Shown here piece after piece: positions 1 to 11,082 of a DNA stretch of 64,000 bases. A model generated the notes under the pieces. That model did not search any database. It had not been told where the DNA came from and saw only the letters and a program-made list of their open reading frames with translations. Position 1 is the stretch's first letter. Each line of letters opens with the position of its first letter. The stretch comes from Spongospora subterranea f. sp. subterranea (taxonomy: Eukaryota; Endomyxa: Phytomyxea; Phytomyxea; Plasmodiophorida): the NCBI GenBank assembly GCA_049724395.1, contig JAUGWO010000045.1, forward strand, positions 124,001 through 188,000. The letters are read 5' to 3'. The position numbers were made by a program, and so were the translations under genes.

Positions 1-183
1 GCCTGCGACGAATCGGTTCGTAATCATCTACTGGAGACGATCAGACTCGAGTTCGAGCGAACACAGCACGTTCAGGATATTGTCCAGATCAGGTTTTTGT
101 TAGCCGATGGCAGAGTGAGACTGAAGGAGTTGGCCAATATTATCGGAGCGTCTGGCTCTGCTGGTAACAAGATTCCAAAATGA
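1..183 (+). CDS. LYR-motif protein, LYRM2-like, 3' end only
   Basis: Reading frame 1 is open from the left edge to a TGA at 181-183, giving about 60 C-terminal residues. The pattern LLETIRLEFERTQHV followed by LLADGRVRLKELANIIG matches the second half of LYRM2-type Complex1_LYR proteins (x-WaReEFRrNk-x-iRxlitxGxxqLkeLe). These are small mitochondrial matrix proteins that bind acyl-ACP and act in respiratory complex assembly. The LYR tripeptide itself lies off the left edge, so assignment to LYRM2 rather than a sister LYRM is inference from the C-terminal pattern. Confidence 0.6.
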   Translation, partial: ACDESVRNHLLETIRLEFERTQHVQDIVQIRFLLADGRVRLKELANIIGASGSAGNKIPK

Positions 184-273
184 TCAAGTAAAAAAAAACG
201 TATGTTGTTATTGACGAGAGATGTGCCGATATAATTATTAAACAAGTTGACAGTGTATTAAATATCTGCAGAC

Positions 274-2286
274 TTAGATGACGTCAAAATCAGTCATGAT
301 ATTGGATTGCCTGGACCGATTCAACGATGGAATTCCACCACGAGCTGATATCGCTTTCGCATATGTCATGGGGATAATCCACTTCGGTCGAACGGGCATC
401 GTGACAGCGACACTCTCAGCAATCTCGGGCACGATTTCATCTGGTTTAAATTCAATGAAGTCGTCTTCCTCGCAGATGAATGACAGATCGTGTCCATCGT
501 CATCGTCTCTGGAATCGACGACGGCTTCGTCCCCATTCCCAGTCGTAGCGCCATCGCCGAAGAATCGGTGCAGTTTCGACTGGATTAGAGTCTGATCAAG
601 GGAACCGGATGGCGCTAATGTGCTAAGCCGCAGGCCCATTAACCGTAATCTCAACGGATATAACGATCTTAACAGCAATAACCCATGATGAACCATATCC
701 TCAACCGACGATATATATCTGAGACCCAAAAACGAAATCAGACGATGGACTTGTCGGAATTTGTAATGCGATTTCAAACATTGGCAGAGTGACCGATTTG
801 GAGGTCACTTTGAAATCCACCGATTTTACAGTAATGGTTAAGGTCTTGCCTTTGTGACCATCCAGATCCTTAAACAACTTCAGGGCGAGGTCCGATAGTT
901 TCCCCTCCAGATCTTTGGGTTGACTCAGCTCTCGAAACGTTCTCGACACACTGATGCTTTTTCCGTTCCTGATATTCCCGATCAAATTCCGAGCGCTGCG
1001 ATCGCCCGATCCCGACGACGGCCCGAGTCAGCCAGTCCATCGAATGTGGTGTGAACACCAGCTTGGCAATAGCGACCTGCCTGAAATCTTGGTGTGCATT
1101 GGTCGCCATCAATGATGAAACAAACCTGATCGACAAACTGCCCACAGGTCTCAACCCCAATCCCTTTCAATATCTGAAACACTCATAATGATCTCACTGA
1201 TCGATATTCCAAACTTCGCCTGAACTTACCCGTTCAGTGACCCGACCGATTCCAGGTATTTTCCTACACGGAAGAGTGTTCATGAAAGAACGAATGGCGT
1301 CTGCGTCGCTGTTCAACAGGTATTGCCCATTGGGCTTGTTCATATCGGAGCATATCTGATCATTGGTTGAAATTCAGCGAGCAGGGCGAAGAGTCTCGGT
1401 TAAGAGAAGACGCACCTTAGCCAGCATCTGATTACACGCAATGCCGGCGCTGGCCGTCAACTGAGTCGCCTCGAAGATGCGCCGGCGAATGATCTCGGCG
1501 ATTTCCGATCCAGAAATCGCCGGCGACGATGAGTTGATGTAATCGGTGACGTCCAAAACTGCTTCGTCAAGTGACCATGAGCTGAAACTCGGATCATATT
1601 CGGCAAAGATTGCTCGAAACTGATCAGCGGCACGCTGATACGCAGGAAAATCTGGAGACGTTTTCCATATTAGAAAACGTGATCGGAACTGTTTCGGGGG
1701 CGATAACCACCGTGTTTGACAAAAACGAGTTGCGGGCAGAGTTTGAGGGCAATGAACCCTGGCATAGCGCTACGAACACCGTATTGCCGAGCGACGTATG
1801 AGGCAGTAGATATCATCTGGGTCGATCCAACCGCCACCGGCTTATCATGTAGGTCGGGATTATCTCGTATGGCGACGGCGCTGAATAAAGCCAAAAACGC
1901 TGAATCAGACCGGGGAAATCGAGTTATTTCGAAAAGGAATTAGGAGCAGACGCGTAGAACATGTCAAGGTCGATGCAGATCCATGTGCGATTAAGTTGCA
2001 TTCCTTGCCGAAGATTGTTCATGAGTTTGGCCGTGTGATCGGTGGCTGCCTGTTTCTCTCGCTCTGTAATCGAGGATATCTTCTCCTTAACCCGTTCAAG
2101 CTGATTTGAGACGCGCTGGGCCTGTTGCTCCTGGTGTTTATAGTAGGCGGAATCCTTGGAGGCCTGGTAGATGACCTGATGGGTTTTCTGCATGTCGATT
2201 GTCGACATACCCGCCTTTTGGCCAGTGCAGTGGAACAGGTGGGTTGGGACATTACTTTCGCCTCCCTCATCGACTGTATCCGTCAT
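274..2286 (-). CDS. POLK: DNA polymerase kappa (Y-family, DinB)
   Basis: Multi-exon minus-strand gene for a translesion polymerase. The N-terminus has KAGM...HQVIYQASKDSAYY, the kappa-specific N-clasp seen in animal Pol kappa. The catalytic core follows: WICIDLDMFYA, then a 5' GTCTGC...TTCAG 3' intron (about 57 nt) that restores FYAAVAIRDNPDLHDKPVAVG, then YGVRSAMPGFIALKLCPQL, the SLDEA catalytic acidic motif, GIACNQMLAKV and a helix-hairpin-helix KIPGIGRVTERV. The little-finger (PAD) segment is SVSRTFREL...GKTLTITVKSVDFKV. The C-terminal 120 residues are acidic and carry no visible UBZ zinc finger, unlike vertebrate POLK. Start chosen at the first in-frame ATG (2286). Stop TAA at 274-276. 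It lies tail-to-tail with the LYRM2-like gene. Confidence 0.88.
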
Positions 2287-2608
2287 CTCGGCGTTGAGGG
2301 TGGGTTTGTGGAGTTTATCGCCATTCACTTGCCACTCCGCAGAATGCGTGGACTATGCTCATTCATCGCCAACAAAACGTCCATCCATAGTCGTTCACAC
2401 CAGATTATAGTTCAAATGTAACAAATCAATGCCAATTGAAGGCCAATTGATATATTACCATATGCTAGCAAACCTATTGGGGAGATCTCCGCCTACGGTT
2501 CTGCACACTTCGATCAAATAGCAAGGGAGCCTATCACCTCGTCGACCTCATTAAACTGAGTGTTTATTACCCCGGTTCCTCAAACAATTGCATTGCGCTG
2601 ATGTATTA

Positions 2609-3682
2609 TCACTTGGGGTCTTTGGAACCGAACAAACCATAGACGTCGTCTAAACTTTCGAGACACTCGCGATAATCAACGGGTAATTCATGAAGGACTC
2701 CATCTTTGATATCGTATACCATACCATGGATTTGTGGTTTACCAGTCTTGTGCAAACTTCTCTGAACCGTTGCCGTCTTATACCTTCGAATCCATTCATC
2801 ATTTCATCCCAACAAGGTGCCGAACCGGATTCTTCGACTCACAAGTTGATGCATTGCTCTTGGACATTGAGCTCCACTAATTTCCGTACCTGCAGCTCTG
2901 GACCACGATTGGGTTTTAAACCGAGATCCGGCCCAATGAGTGTGAAAATCAAACGGGAATACCTGGGTCGTCACCGACTGCATTAATCTTGTCCCGATGA
3001 AGGCGATGAACATCTCGGATCATACACAGCCAGTTCCCTAGTACTCCACCCTCATGCTGAATACCATTATCAGTGAGTGATGCCAACAATCTTACTCAAC
3101 ACGGGAGTTCACCTTCTCCAAAGCCGCTTTCACCCCTCCACAGCCATAATGCCCGCAAACTGTGATGGGATTGTCAGGATCTGGTCAATGAGAGCAGTAG
3201 ACAAAACTGGGAACCGATTATATGGGGAACTTTCAGGACTTCAACAGAGAACTCCAGAACCGATAGGAGATTAACGTCAGTCCCGACCACCATGTTGGCG
3301 ATGTTCCGATGGACGAACACTTCTCCTGTCTCTAACCCGGCAATGCTTTGGGCAGATACTAAACAGAGCGGATCGTTATCAAAGCTAGATGGCTACGTGA
3401 AAATACTAACCGCGACTATCAGAGCATCCGATCCAAAGAATCCGAGGAGATTGCGATTCTGCAGTTTTTTTGAAGAAATCTGGCCCCCGGCTTTTTATCC
3501 ACTTTTTGTTGTTTGCAAATATTTCCGGGAATGGATCGGACTATAAGAAACCGAGTTATGTGGCTATATTGATCAAGGGAACATCTAACCGCATCGCTGG
3601 GCTTCTTATTGAACAGTCGGAGGGTCAAGGGCCGACTGGCCGGTCTGGTACGTAAGACGCGCGCTGCAGCTAACGACAACAT
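2609..3682 (-). CDS. Beta-carbonic anhydrase A, probably mitochondrial
   Basis: Catalyses CO2 hydration to bicarbonate with a Zn bound by two Cys and one His. After splicing, the protein starts [21 protein letters not shown], an Arg/Leu/Ala-rich presequence typical of mitochondrial import. A 49-nt intron then leads to [20 protein letters not shown] and [11 protein letters not shown], which holds the catalytic CxDSR. The HRN...N.V segment and the HxxC zinc site lie in the next exons (about 3290-3130). The C-terminus ends [21 protein letters not shown]...GSKDPK with TGA at 2609-2611. Its neighbour at 3963-4938 is a paralogue with an intron at the same place directly after CSDSRG, so the pair is a tandem duplication. 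Confidence 0.85.
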
Positions 3683-3962
3683 TCTCTGTTGGTTACAAAT
3701 AAATACAAATGATATAATTGTTGACGCCAAGTCAAATAACAGTCTGATCTGTGTGTTGAACCGTCTGAACGCAGCTGAGGAACATATGGTCAACTGAATA
3801 TCGTCACACAGCTGGATGTTTCCCCTGGCTCGACTGCGCGCCGCTTGTCACACTAATTCACGGAAGGACACGTCGACTGAGAGAGAGCCTTCGGAACATC
3901 CGACACAAACAAGTAATCCGAGTTATATATCGATTTGGTTTGAGGTTATTTGTAGATTCGTT

Positions 3963-4938
3963 TCACGTATATAATGCGTATACATCTCCTAGAGTATCAG
4001 AGATCGTATGAAAATCTATGGGCAATTCTTTGAGAACCCCATCTCGTAGATCGTACACCATCCCATGAATTCGAGGGCGTCTATGCTCAAGCAAGCTTTT
4101 CTGAACGGTGGCCGTCTTTAATCTGCAACATTTGCGTCAGTTGTACGCGTAACTAGATATTTGAGTAGGGATACAGATTGATGCACTGCTCTCGAACGTT
4201 GAGTTCAACTAATCGTCGAAGCTGTTCTTCTGAACATACAGAAGTTAGAACAGTGTAGGTGCAAAAGGGGTCGATTTATCAACCTTGTTCGTCTCCCATA
4301 GCTGTAAGTTCATCGTGATGCATTCTGTGCACATCTCGAATATTGCATAACCAATTTCCAAGAACACCACTGTCTAACTATATCAACTGTCAAGAAACCA
4401 CCGCAAGTAGCGCTTTCAACATTGATCAACCTTTTCAAATGCAGCTCTAACACCGCCGCAGCCATAATGCCCACAAACTATGACCGCTTAGAAAACCGTA
4501 TTGTCTACATTATGGGATTGCGAATCGCCTACCTATGATGTGTGGCACCTTTAAAACATTTACCGCATACTCAAGCACAGACAGAAGATTCGCATCCGTT
4601 CCGACAACCATATTGGCGATATTACGATGGACAAATAATTCACCGAATTCCATTCCGGTAATCTCCTCCGCAGGGACTGTCAAAATGGTTTGGAATTCAG
4701 CGAAAACTCTGTAAACGAATAGAATGTAACAAGAACCTCGGCTGTCGGAGCAACCGATCCAAAGATATCGTGGCGATTGCGATTTACACGTCATCTCGAA
4801 AAACAGGGCGCCGTTCTTCTGTACCCATTTCCTGTTGCCCTCAAGCAATTCGGAAACATCATCGACGACGGGCTCTTCGGATTCTGTTATCGACCTGTCA
4901 AGGGACCCCAGCGGCGACAAAACGTTGACGCAAACCAT
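3963..4938 (-). CDS. Beta-carbonic anhydrase B
   Basis: Second tandem beta-carbonic anhydrase. Visible motifs are [28 protein letters not shown] (catalytic Cys-Asp-Ser-Arg), then an intron, then [39 protein letters not shown], and after further short introns [12 protein letters not shown] zinc-site coding and [22 protein letters not shown]. Stop TGA at 3963-3965. The first in-frame ATG is 4938. The stretch upstream in frame is short and ends in a stop, so no clear targeting peptide is seen, in contrast with copy A. This suggests a cytosolic/mitochondrial pair, but the compartment of copy B is inference. Confidence 0.82.
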
Positions 4939-5795
4939 CACTGAAACTCGGGGACGGTACCGAAGCCTGAGGGCTTGCCCAACGAAACGACTTTCCACTC
5001 TTGACCGGATCCGTCTTCATTCACCCTCAACGTCTTGATCAGTCAATGTTTTGCCGATCGATTGTCGAAGTGATTTATCACGTTGATCGCTACATCGTAC
5101 CTATTACAGTACAGGGCTGCACCAATATATTACTGTCAACATGTGCCATGAGTTCATGACGCGGGGAATCAACTGTGAGACGTCATCTGCGTGCTGCCGT
5201 GCGGATATGTTGGACACGGTTTTGCGCAAAGGGTTGCGTCAATCTCAATTATCACTTTTGAGAGCGGACGTTGGTTGCCGGCTCACAGATTGTCAGGTCG
5301 GGGCTAATGAAAAACATGGGTGTCGCCACAAACAAACAAGCCCGAACATCTTCGTGAAGGGCGTGGTTGATGCGGCAGTGCGAATTGTGCTGAGAAGAAG
5401 TGTATACGGGCACAGGTTTGAAGTAAGTAATCGCCAAAAATGGAATAGCATCTGTGAGCTGAAATGCGAAACAAACTAATAAGTAATAATGAAACTCAAA
5501 CAGCGAATGTGCTGTTTTGTGTTCCGATCAGACTGTTGATTCTCTGGATTATATATGGCGTGTTTGATGCAGGTTGGTTGTGAACGCATGTTAAAAATTA
5601 TTCCCAGTAATACAGGCCAAGACGCGATTATATCAAACCTCTTGCATGATATATTATAATACTCAATAAGTTGGTCCACGAGGTAAAAATTGATTGCGTT
5701 ATCAGAAGGAATTCATGACTTCACCTCCGATCCGATCTTAACGCATGAACTAGGGTTGTCAACAATTTCTGTCCAACCAGCCATATTGAATTATA
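4939..5795. other. Intergenic interval with weak ORFs only
   Basis: About 850 bases between the start of carbonic anhydrase B and the secreted Cys-rich gene. A 112-codon plus-strand frame (5141-5479, ATG start) and short minus-strand frames exist, but none has a recognisable motif and their composition does not separate coding from shadow. On the minus strand, two short open stretches (about 5480-5610 and 5252-5440) could be exons of a small gene; I could not splice them convincingly. A GTACAG-type palindromic motif sits near 5106-5115. Confidence 0.4.
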
Positions 5796-6860
5796 ATGGT
5801 GTGGGTAAGTGGTATCTTATGTATAACGCTAGCGGGTATGGCCTTGGGCCAGAACGCATCTGAAGCCGATGTCAGCTTTGCTCAGTCGATTGTTGACAAC
5901 GGGTATTGCAGCTACTATGATAACAGCTGGATTCGTGGGCAGTCTATTAGTTGTTTATGTGCACAAGGTTATCTAGCAGGATGTGTTAACAACAGTCAAT
6001 GCTTAAGCCGAACGGTTTGCGACCCATCCCCATTGTGTGATCAACAGCGGCAATGGATCAATTGCACCGAACGGAAGCAATGTATGAACACACTCAACTG
6101 TACAGCTACTCAAGTCTGTCAGCCTTATCGACAATGCCAACCTGTTGTTCGTCAACGCCGAGTATGCCAGTATGTGGCTTTGCAAGCCGACGATGATTCC
6201 TCACCTCTTCCACCCAATCGGAACGACACCGGTCTGGCATTTACGAAAACGGTCAATTACACAGCGGCTGACACTCTTCTTGCAACAGGAACAAACGCCA
6301 CTACAGGTGCGGTTCCACCTGCGTCGAATGCGACTGCAGGAAATGCAACTGCAAGCGCCGTTTTACCAGCAATGAATGCTACCGCAGGCGCCATTCCACC
6401 ATCGAAAAACGCTACCGCAGGGAATGCTACCACAGGCGCCGTTCCAAAACCGACGGTCGTTCCGCCGCCGATGAATGCTACCGCAGGGAATGCTACCACA
6501 GGAGCCGTTCCATCACCAAAGAATATTACTGCAGGGAATGCAACCGCAGGGGTTGTTCCACCGCCGACGAACGCAACCAATGCAACAGCAGGTGGTCTAC
6601 CACCCAGCAAGGGAGTGAACGCAACCGAGACAAATGTCAATATGACATCGGTGGCAGGAGGAAGCCAACCAAATGCGACAGGTCCGGTAGAGTGCTATGT
6701 GGCTGATTATATTGACGAGTCCTGTGAGAACACGACCGCCTGTTATCCGGCTAATGTCTGCACATTCATTCCCACCTGTTCAAATGTCACATCTTGTGAT
6801 CCGAATCCTGAATGTCAGGATATGAACTCATGCCAGACGATCTGGTCTTGCGGGAGTTAG
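5796..6860 (+). CDS. Secreted Cys-rich protein with Asn-Ala-Thr-rich middle
   Basis: A single-exon 354-residue protein of no family I recognise. Residues 1-18 (MVWVSGILCITLAGMALG) are a signal peptide with a small-residue cleavage site. Residues about 35-125 form a Cys-rich module with regular spacing, including CLCAQGYLAGCVNNSQC and NCTATQVCQPYRQCQP. Residues about 150-300 are low-complexity repeats built from NATAGNATTGAVPPP units, full of N-x-T/S sequons, so heavily N- and O-glycosylated if secreted. Residues about 305-354 return to a Cys-rich module (ECYVADYIDESCENTTACYP). This Cys-module / mucin-like linker / Cys-module layout suits an extracellular matrix, cell-wall or adhesin protein. 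Function is not inferable beyond that. Confidence 0.8.
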   Translation: MVWVSGILCITLAGMALGQNASEADVSFAQSIVDNGYCSYYDNSWIRGQSISCLCAQGYLAGCVNNSQCLSRTVCDPSPLCDQQRQWINCTERKQCMNTLNCTATQVCQPYRQCQPVVRQRRVCQYVALQADDDSSPLPPNRNDTGLAFTKTVNYTAADTLLATGTNATTGAVPPASNATAGNATASAVLPAMNATAGAIPPSKNATAGNATTGAVPKPTVVPPPMNATAGNATTGAVPSPKNITAGNATAGVVPPPTNATNATAGGLPPSKGVNATETNVNMTSVAGGSQPNATGPVECYVADYIDESCENTTACYPANVCTFIPTCSNVTSCDPNPECQDMNSCQTIWSCGS

Positions 6861-7146
6861 TAGAGCCAGACCCAGGCCCTTAATTTAGCGGCCTTTTGGG
6901 AATAAATCGCTCATGATTGGTGTTGATAACGATGCACTGTCTCCAATAGAAAACTGTCAAAAACAAAGCTTGTGAAACGGCTTTGATGCCGCAAACGTTA
7001 ATAATCATCGCTAATTCTGGACCTTCCTGAATTTCAAAGCATTCCAAGGATGAGCGAACATCCCAGTCCGACTTGTTCGGAGTCCGCCACGGTATCACCC
7101 ACGCAACAAAAATACGATTTCGATCCTGTTAAGGGTTGCGCTCAGA

Positions 7147-8462
7147 ATGATTGACAACGTAACCGGGGCACCGGTAGAGAACGTTACAATGGATGGCGCT
7201 AGATTCCAACAATGTGAACTACCTGGGGATGGTATAGAGAGATATGGGCGGCAAATGCTCCTTCGTGATTGGGGTCCTGGCGCCCAATGTGCTGTCAACA
7301 AGGGTCGTGTGTTGATTATTGGGGCTGGCGGCTTGGGCTGCCCTGTATCCATCTACCTAGCTGGAGCAGGTGTCGGCCATATCGCCATTATCGATAACGA
7401 CCGTATAGAGAAGTCTAATATTCACAGGCAAGTATTGCATCGTGATGATGCGGTTGGAGAATCTAAAGCGGTCTCGGCTGTTAACGCTTGTAAAGCCCTG
7501 AACCCGTCAATTGAATTGATCGCCATTCAGGAGCGATTCGAAGCCAGTAATGCCCTTTCTCTTGGTCCAAGGGTATGATGGTATTATATTGTCGCGCGTT
7601 GCCCTTTCTCATCTCTCTGATCATTCACTTTATTACAGTATTGGTTGACGCCACAGATAATGTTGAAAGTCGTTATTTGATCAATGATATTGGGGTTATG
7701 ACCGGCAAACCTATAGTATGTGGTAGTGCTCTCGGATTTGAAGGTCAGCTTACTGTATATGGGTAATGACCAATATTCATTCTTCCGGCTTAGCCACTAA
7801 ATGTTGCCCACAGATACCGCCAACAATGTTGTTATCGCTGCGTATTCCCTAACCCGCCTCCTAGAGAAGCGATCGGCGATTGTAATAATGCAGGCGTCCT
7901 GGGTCCTATACCCGCAATAATCGGAACGATGCAAGCCCTGGAAGTACTAAAGCTGTTGGCCAATGTCGGGGAAGTGCTTGCATCTCGCCTACTATTATTC
8001 GACGGGCTCAGCATGACGACCCATATCGTCCGCCTTCGCGGCCGTGATCCCAACTGCGCGGTTTGTGGCGATAATCCATCGATAACAAGTCCAACGACAC
8101 TATCGGTGACGTGTTCTAACCCCAGTTCAGCTGCAACAGTCCCGTCGATATCCATTCGCGATTTTGTCGACCTGGCCGAATCGCCCTGCATAGTCATTGA
8201 TGTGAGAGAAAGGCAGCAATATGAAATATGCTCATTGGACGGCTCTCGAAATATACCATTGAGCGTGATGCGGTCGAATACTGTTCACTTCGCAGACCTT
8301 CTTCAGACGTCGCTTCCAATTTACTGCATTTGCAGACGAGGTTTTCTGTCAAGGACGGCAACGTCGATGTTGATTGACGCTGGTGCGAAACATGTATACA
8401 GCGTTGAAGGAGGACTTAGGGCTTATTCCACAGAAATTGACCCGAGGTTGCCAATCTACTGA
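7147..8462 (+). CDS. MOCS3: MOCS3/UBA4: E1-like adenylyltransferase plus rhodanese
   Basis: Activates the ubiquitin-like sulfur carriers URM1 (tRNA 2-thiolation) and MOCS2A (molybdenum cofactor) in the cytosol. Three exons: 7147-7564, 7639-7762 and 7814-8462. The E1 half shows [11 protein letters not shown], the nucleotide-binding GAGGLGCP loop, [19 protein letters not shown] and [14 protein letters not shown]. Two zinc pairs are CYRC and CAVC. GNC-type [20 protein letters not shown] precedes them in the fold. The C-terminal rhodanese domain (from about codon 320) has [16 protein letters not shown] and the active-site loop [14 protein letters not shown]. Splice sites were chosen to preserve frame and the VDATDN and [12 protein letters not shown] joins. 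The first intron begins with a weak GTCCAA donor. Confidence 0.9.
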
Positions 8463-8559
8463 TTTTTCATTAAACAATAAGTGTAGGATATATTAAATTA
8501 TTCTAAAATGGGGATTAGTTTTCCATTTGATAGGTATATGGTCTGAAAAGCAGATATCG

Positions 8560-9355
8560 TTATACGTCGTCATCGGCGGCAGACGTTTGTTGCCACCAAT
8601 TGACAAGACCGAGACCATCTTCGGCTATGGTTCCCTGAACAGATATGTCGTTTTGTCAGTGATAACATCTGAATACAACCACACATGAACATACGAATAC
8701 TCTCATAGATGGACGTAGATCGGCCATTAACTTGATCGATTTGTTGGCATCAACGGGAGGAGGTACACCCCTATCCTTTGATTCATTGTTGTATTCGATA
8801 GACAACACGCGCAAGCGAATTTCCTCGCCCACATCCATGTACATATTGTTGTCCAGGTATTTCCAGTACCAGAGCTTCTCTTCCTCGTCGCTGTTCAAAA
8901 TACTCAGCGAAGCCAAGCAAACAAGGCCATGTAAATCGAGTATTTACAAAACGGATGGTTCTGGAAGGTAATCCTTGGGAAGAAATATATCCTCTGAAAA
9001 GTGGAAAGATACTAGAATTCCGGAAGAATCGCTGTGCCTGATGCTGCCAATCAGAAGCTCGTGGACAAACGGCCGGAACAGAATCAGGCTGCATTCTATT
9101 CGGACATGAACACCTCCGTCGCCAGGGAACAGAAGCGGCTCTCCAATGTATAAGATGTTCCGTATGCAGATGCAGAGGCCTTGATCTCGTAGAACCTTAT
9201 TGGCATATCTATGGGCAGATCAGAAAAAAATGAATCGGTTCGATGAGGTGCAATTACTTTTCCTGAAGAGCCATATGAACAGAAGGGACAATATCCGGTA
9301 CAATACAGGGGGCCGGCAATCTAATCACATCCCGAATATCAATCTCAATGAACAT
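8560..9355 (-). CDS. POLR3H: RNA polymerase III subunit RPC8 (Rpb7-like)
   Basis: Stalk subunit pairing with RPC9 in Pol III. Reassembled from four small exons: MFIEIDIRDVIRLPAP start at 9355, a 49-nt intron ending TAG, then YANKVLRDQGLC and LLFPGDGGVHVRIECSLILF RPFVHELLIGSI (SHS2/Rpb7 N-domain and start of the S1 domain), a 45-nt intron, then ILNSDEEEKLWYWKYLDNNMYMDVGEEIRLRVL (the RPC25 signature DLYMDxGEEIRFRV), and a last exon GTIAEDGLGLVNWW that matches the conserved RPC25 C-terminus. Stop TAA at 8560-8562. The exon order and every motif agree with the family, so the call is secure even though no single ORF is long. Confidence 0.88.
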
Positions 9356-9714
9356 AACTTGAACCAATGCCCCCGAAATTCAGCAGCACAATCTTCCCCC
9401 AAATTTCGATAGCGAAACAGGGTCTGGATGATCGGCTGACAACGAGAAAATTACCAACGTAGAAATGGTTCTGAAAAGATGCCTGTATGCCTGTCCTGGA
9501 AAAAATCCTCACGAAAACCCCCCTCGGTTAATAATCCGACATCTGAGTTTTGGCCATAATCTCGTCACCACGGACTCCGCATTAACTCCGTACCTGATGT
9601 ATCGTCATATAATCCACCCTACGAAACAGTATACACTGTACATGACCAGTCACTACACATAGAGTGTACACATGAGATGGTGTAACCTGTTGTATTGGGG
9701 GGCACGGCCACGAC
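9356..9714. other. Intergenic, shared 5'/3' space of RPC8 and Rit1
   Basis: About 360 bases between the start of RPC8 and the stop of Rit1. There is no supported gene. A TATACACTGTACATG palindrome-like stretch lies near 9628-9645, one of several similar motifs in intergenic DNA of this window. Confidence 0.5.
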
Positions 9715-11082
9715 TCAACTTGGCGATAAAAAGAACCGGTTCAATTGCTGCATAAACGATCGGGATGGATAACAATCCCTTATGTATCTTTGGATAAATT
9801 GAAGCCATCGACGTAGAAGGGATTTGGAGATATGCGAGAAACCTGAGGGCGTGGCGAAAAGAACGGCGCCTGTTGCAGAATCGATCCGATAAAACACAGA
9901 CAGAATCGCAATGGCAATGCAAGCGGAAAGATTTGCGCCGAGTTTGGTAGGAGATATTATGGAGAATACTGCTGAGGAATCGCAGGACGTGATGGCTGAT
10001 TCATAGAATCCAATAACCGCCGCTAATGATTTATGTAATCCGTTCTTAGAACAATCGGGAATATTCACCTGCAATACGTTTGGCAATAAAAATTGAAACG
10101 CTTGGGCATTCTTCCCATTCGCAAAGCAAACAACACTGTAATTTTTCCTTTTTTCTGCAAAAAATTTCCCTTCGAACAGTTCGATTGAGATATTGGTTTC
10201 GCGAAGAGGATATGATTCGCAAAGTGCATAGTGCTGGGGCGAAAATTGGGTTTGAAAATTCTTGATGATTTCTTGGCATTCGACATCGGTCTGAGCCATC
10301 AGGAATCGATCGCGACAGGAATGGAATAAGGAATGCGTCAAGCCCTGAGCCCAGTTCTCCTGATCGTCAGCGGCACCCTGGATATAATGCCATCCTTGGC
10401 GATGATTCATGACAACGTCATCCTCGATTCTGCCACACGACAAGCAGATAATAGGGATATAATCACGCGCGAACCGATCGTGCTGGTCAGCTGTCCATTG
10501 CGCCGAATATCGATCAACCCAGACAGCCCTTAACGGACGAACGAGCCAACGCAAACAGGATAAATCCGCTAGAGAACCGCAAACGGCGTCGACGAATTCC
10601 GGAATGAGCTTCTCAATTTGAGCGCGTTCGGAATCGCCTATTGACGGATGAAGGTACAAAGTGGAATCCCATTGAGGTTCCGGGAACAGTCTCGCCTTGG
10701 CTCGGTTCATGACGCAGGTCCAGATCGGTACAGTCCTCATGAAACTGTCAGGGAACCGTTTCCCCTTTCTTGTGGAATCGACTAGCACGGCTCCGTTTGA
10801 GTCGATGGCAACCCGGACCACATGTAGATTGAGCCTGGACAGGTTGAATTTCCATGCGCCAGGATGCCCGTCGGTTGACTTGAAATAACATGTGGCAGAG
10901 TCGCGTTGAGTATACCAGATCCCTTGTCGAAGATTGGCGAAACATTCCAGATTGGGATGGGAGGACATAAATTCGCCAACGTATTGGGCGTCGACGTCGA
11001 TGGATCGAAGGCGATTTACCAAAGAGAATTGGCCTCGACGAACCTTCTTGGTTGCCGAACCGAACGAATTCATATTCATCAT
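9715..11082 (-). CDS. RIT1: Rit1: initiator-tRNA A64 2'-O-ribosyl phosphate transferase
   Basis: Adds phosphoribose to A64 of initiator tRNA-Met so that it is excluded from elongation; known from fungi and plants. A single open frame of about 455 codons from the ATG at 11082. Matching blocks are NRLRSIDVDAQYVGEF, CYFKSTDGHPGAWKFNLSRL (the strongest family signature), AVLVDSTRKGKRFPDSFMRT and VPIWTCVMNR in the N-terminal domain, and a C-terminal phosphatase-like domain with SFSHISKSLLRRWLQFI. IICLSCGRIEDDV lies in the middle. It has no introns, unlike most neighbours. Confidence 0.87.
   Translation of the reverse strand: MMNMNSFGSATKKVRRGQFSLVNRLRSIDVDAQYVGEFMSSHPNLECFANLRQGIWYTQRDSATCYFKSTDGHPGAWKFNLSRLNLHVVRVAIDSNGAVLVDSTRKGKRFPDSFMRTVPIWTCVMNRAKARLFPEPQWDSTLYLHPSIGDSERAQIEKLIPEFVDAVCGSLADLSCLRWLVRPLRAVWVDRYSAQWTADQHDRFARDYIPIICLSCGRIEDDVVMNHRQGWHYIQGAADDQENWAQGLTHSLFHSCRDRFLMAQTDVECQEIIKNFQTQFSPQHYALCESYPLRETNISIELFEGKFFAEKRKNYSVVCFANGKNAQAFQFLLPNVLQVNIPDCSKNGLHKSLAAVIGFYESAITSCDSSAVFSIISPTKLGANLSACIAIAILSVFYRIDSATGAVLFATPSGFSHISKSLLRRWLQFIQRYIRDCYPSRSFMQQLNRFFLSPS

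Noticed and set aside
6257-6640. Minus-strand frame of Val/Ala/Gly/Phe repeats
   Set aside because: Antisense of the Asn-Ala-Thr repeats in the secreted Cys-rich protein.
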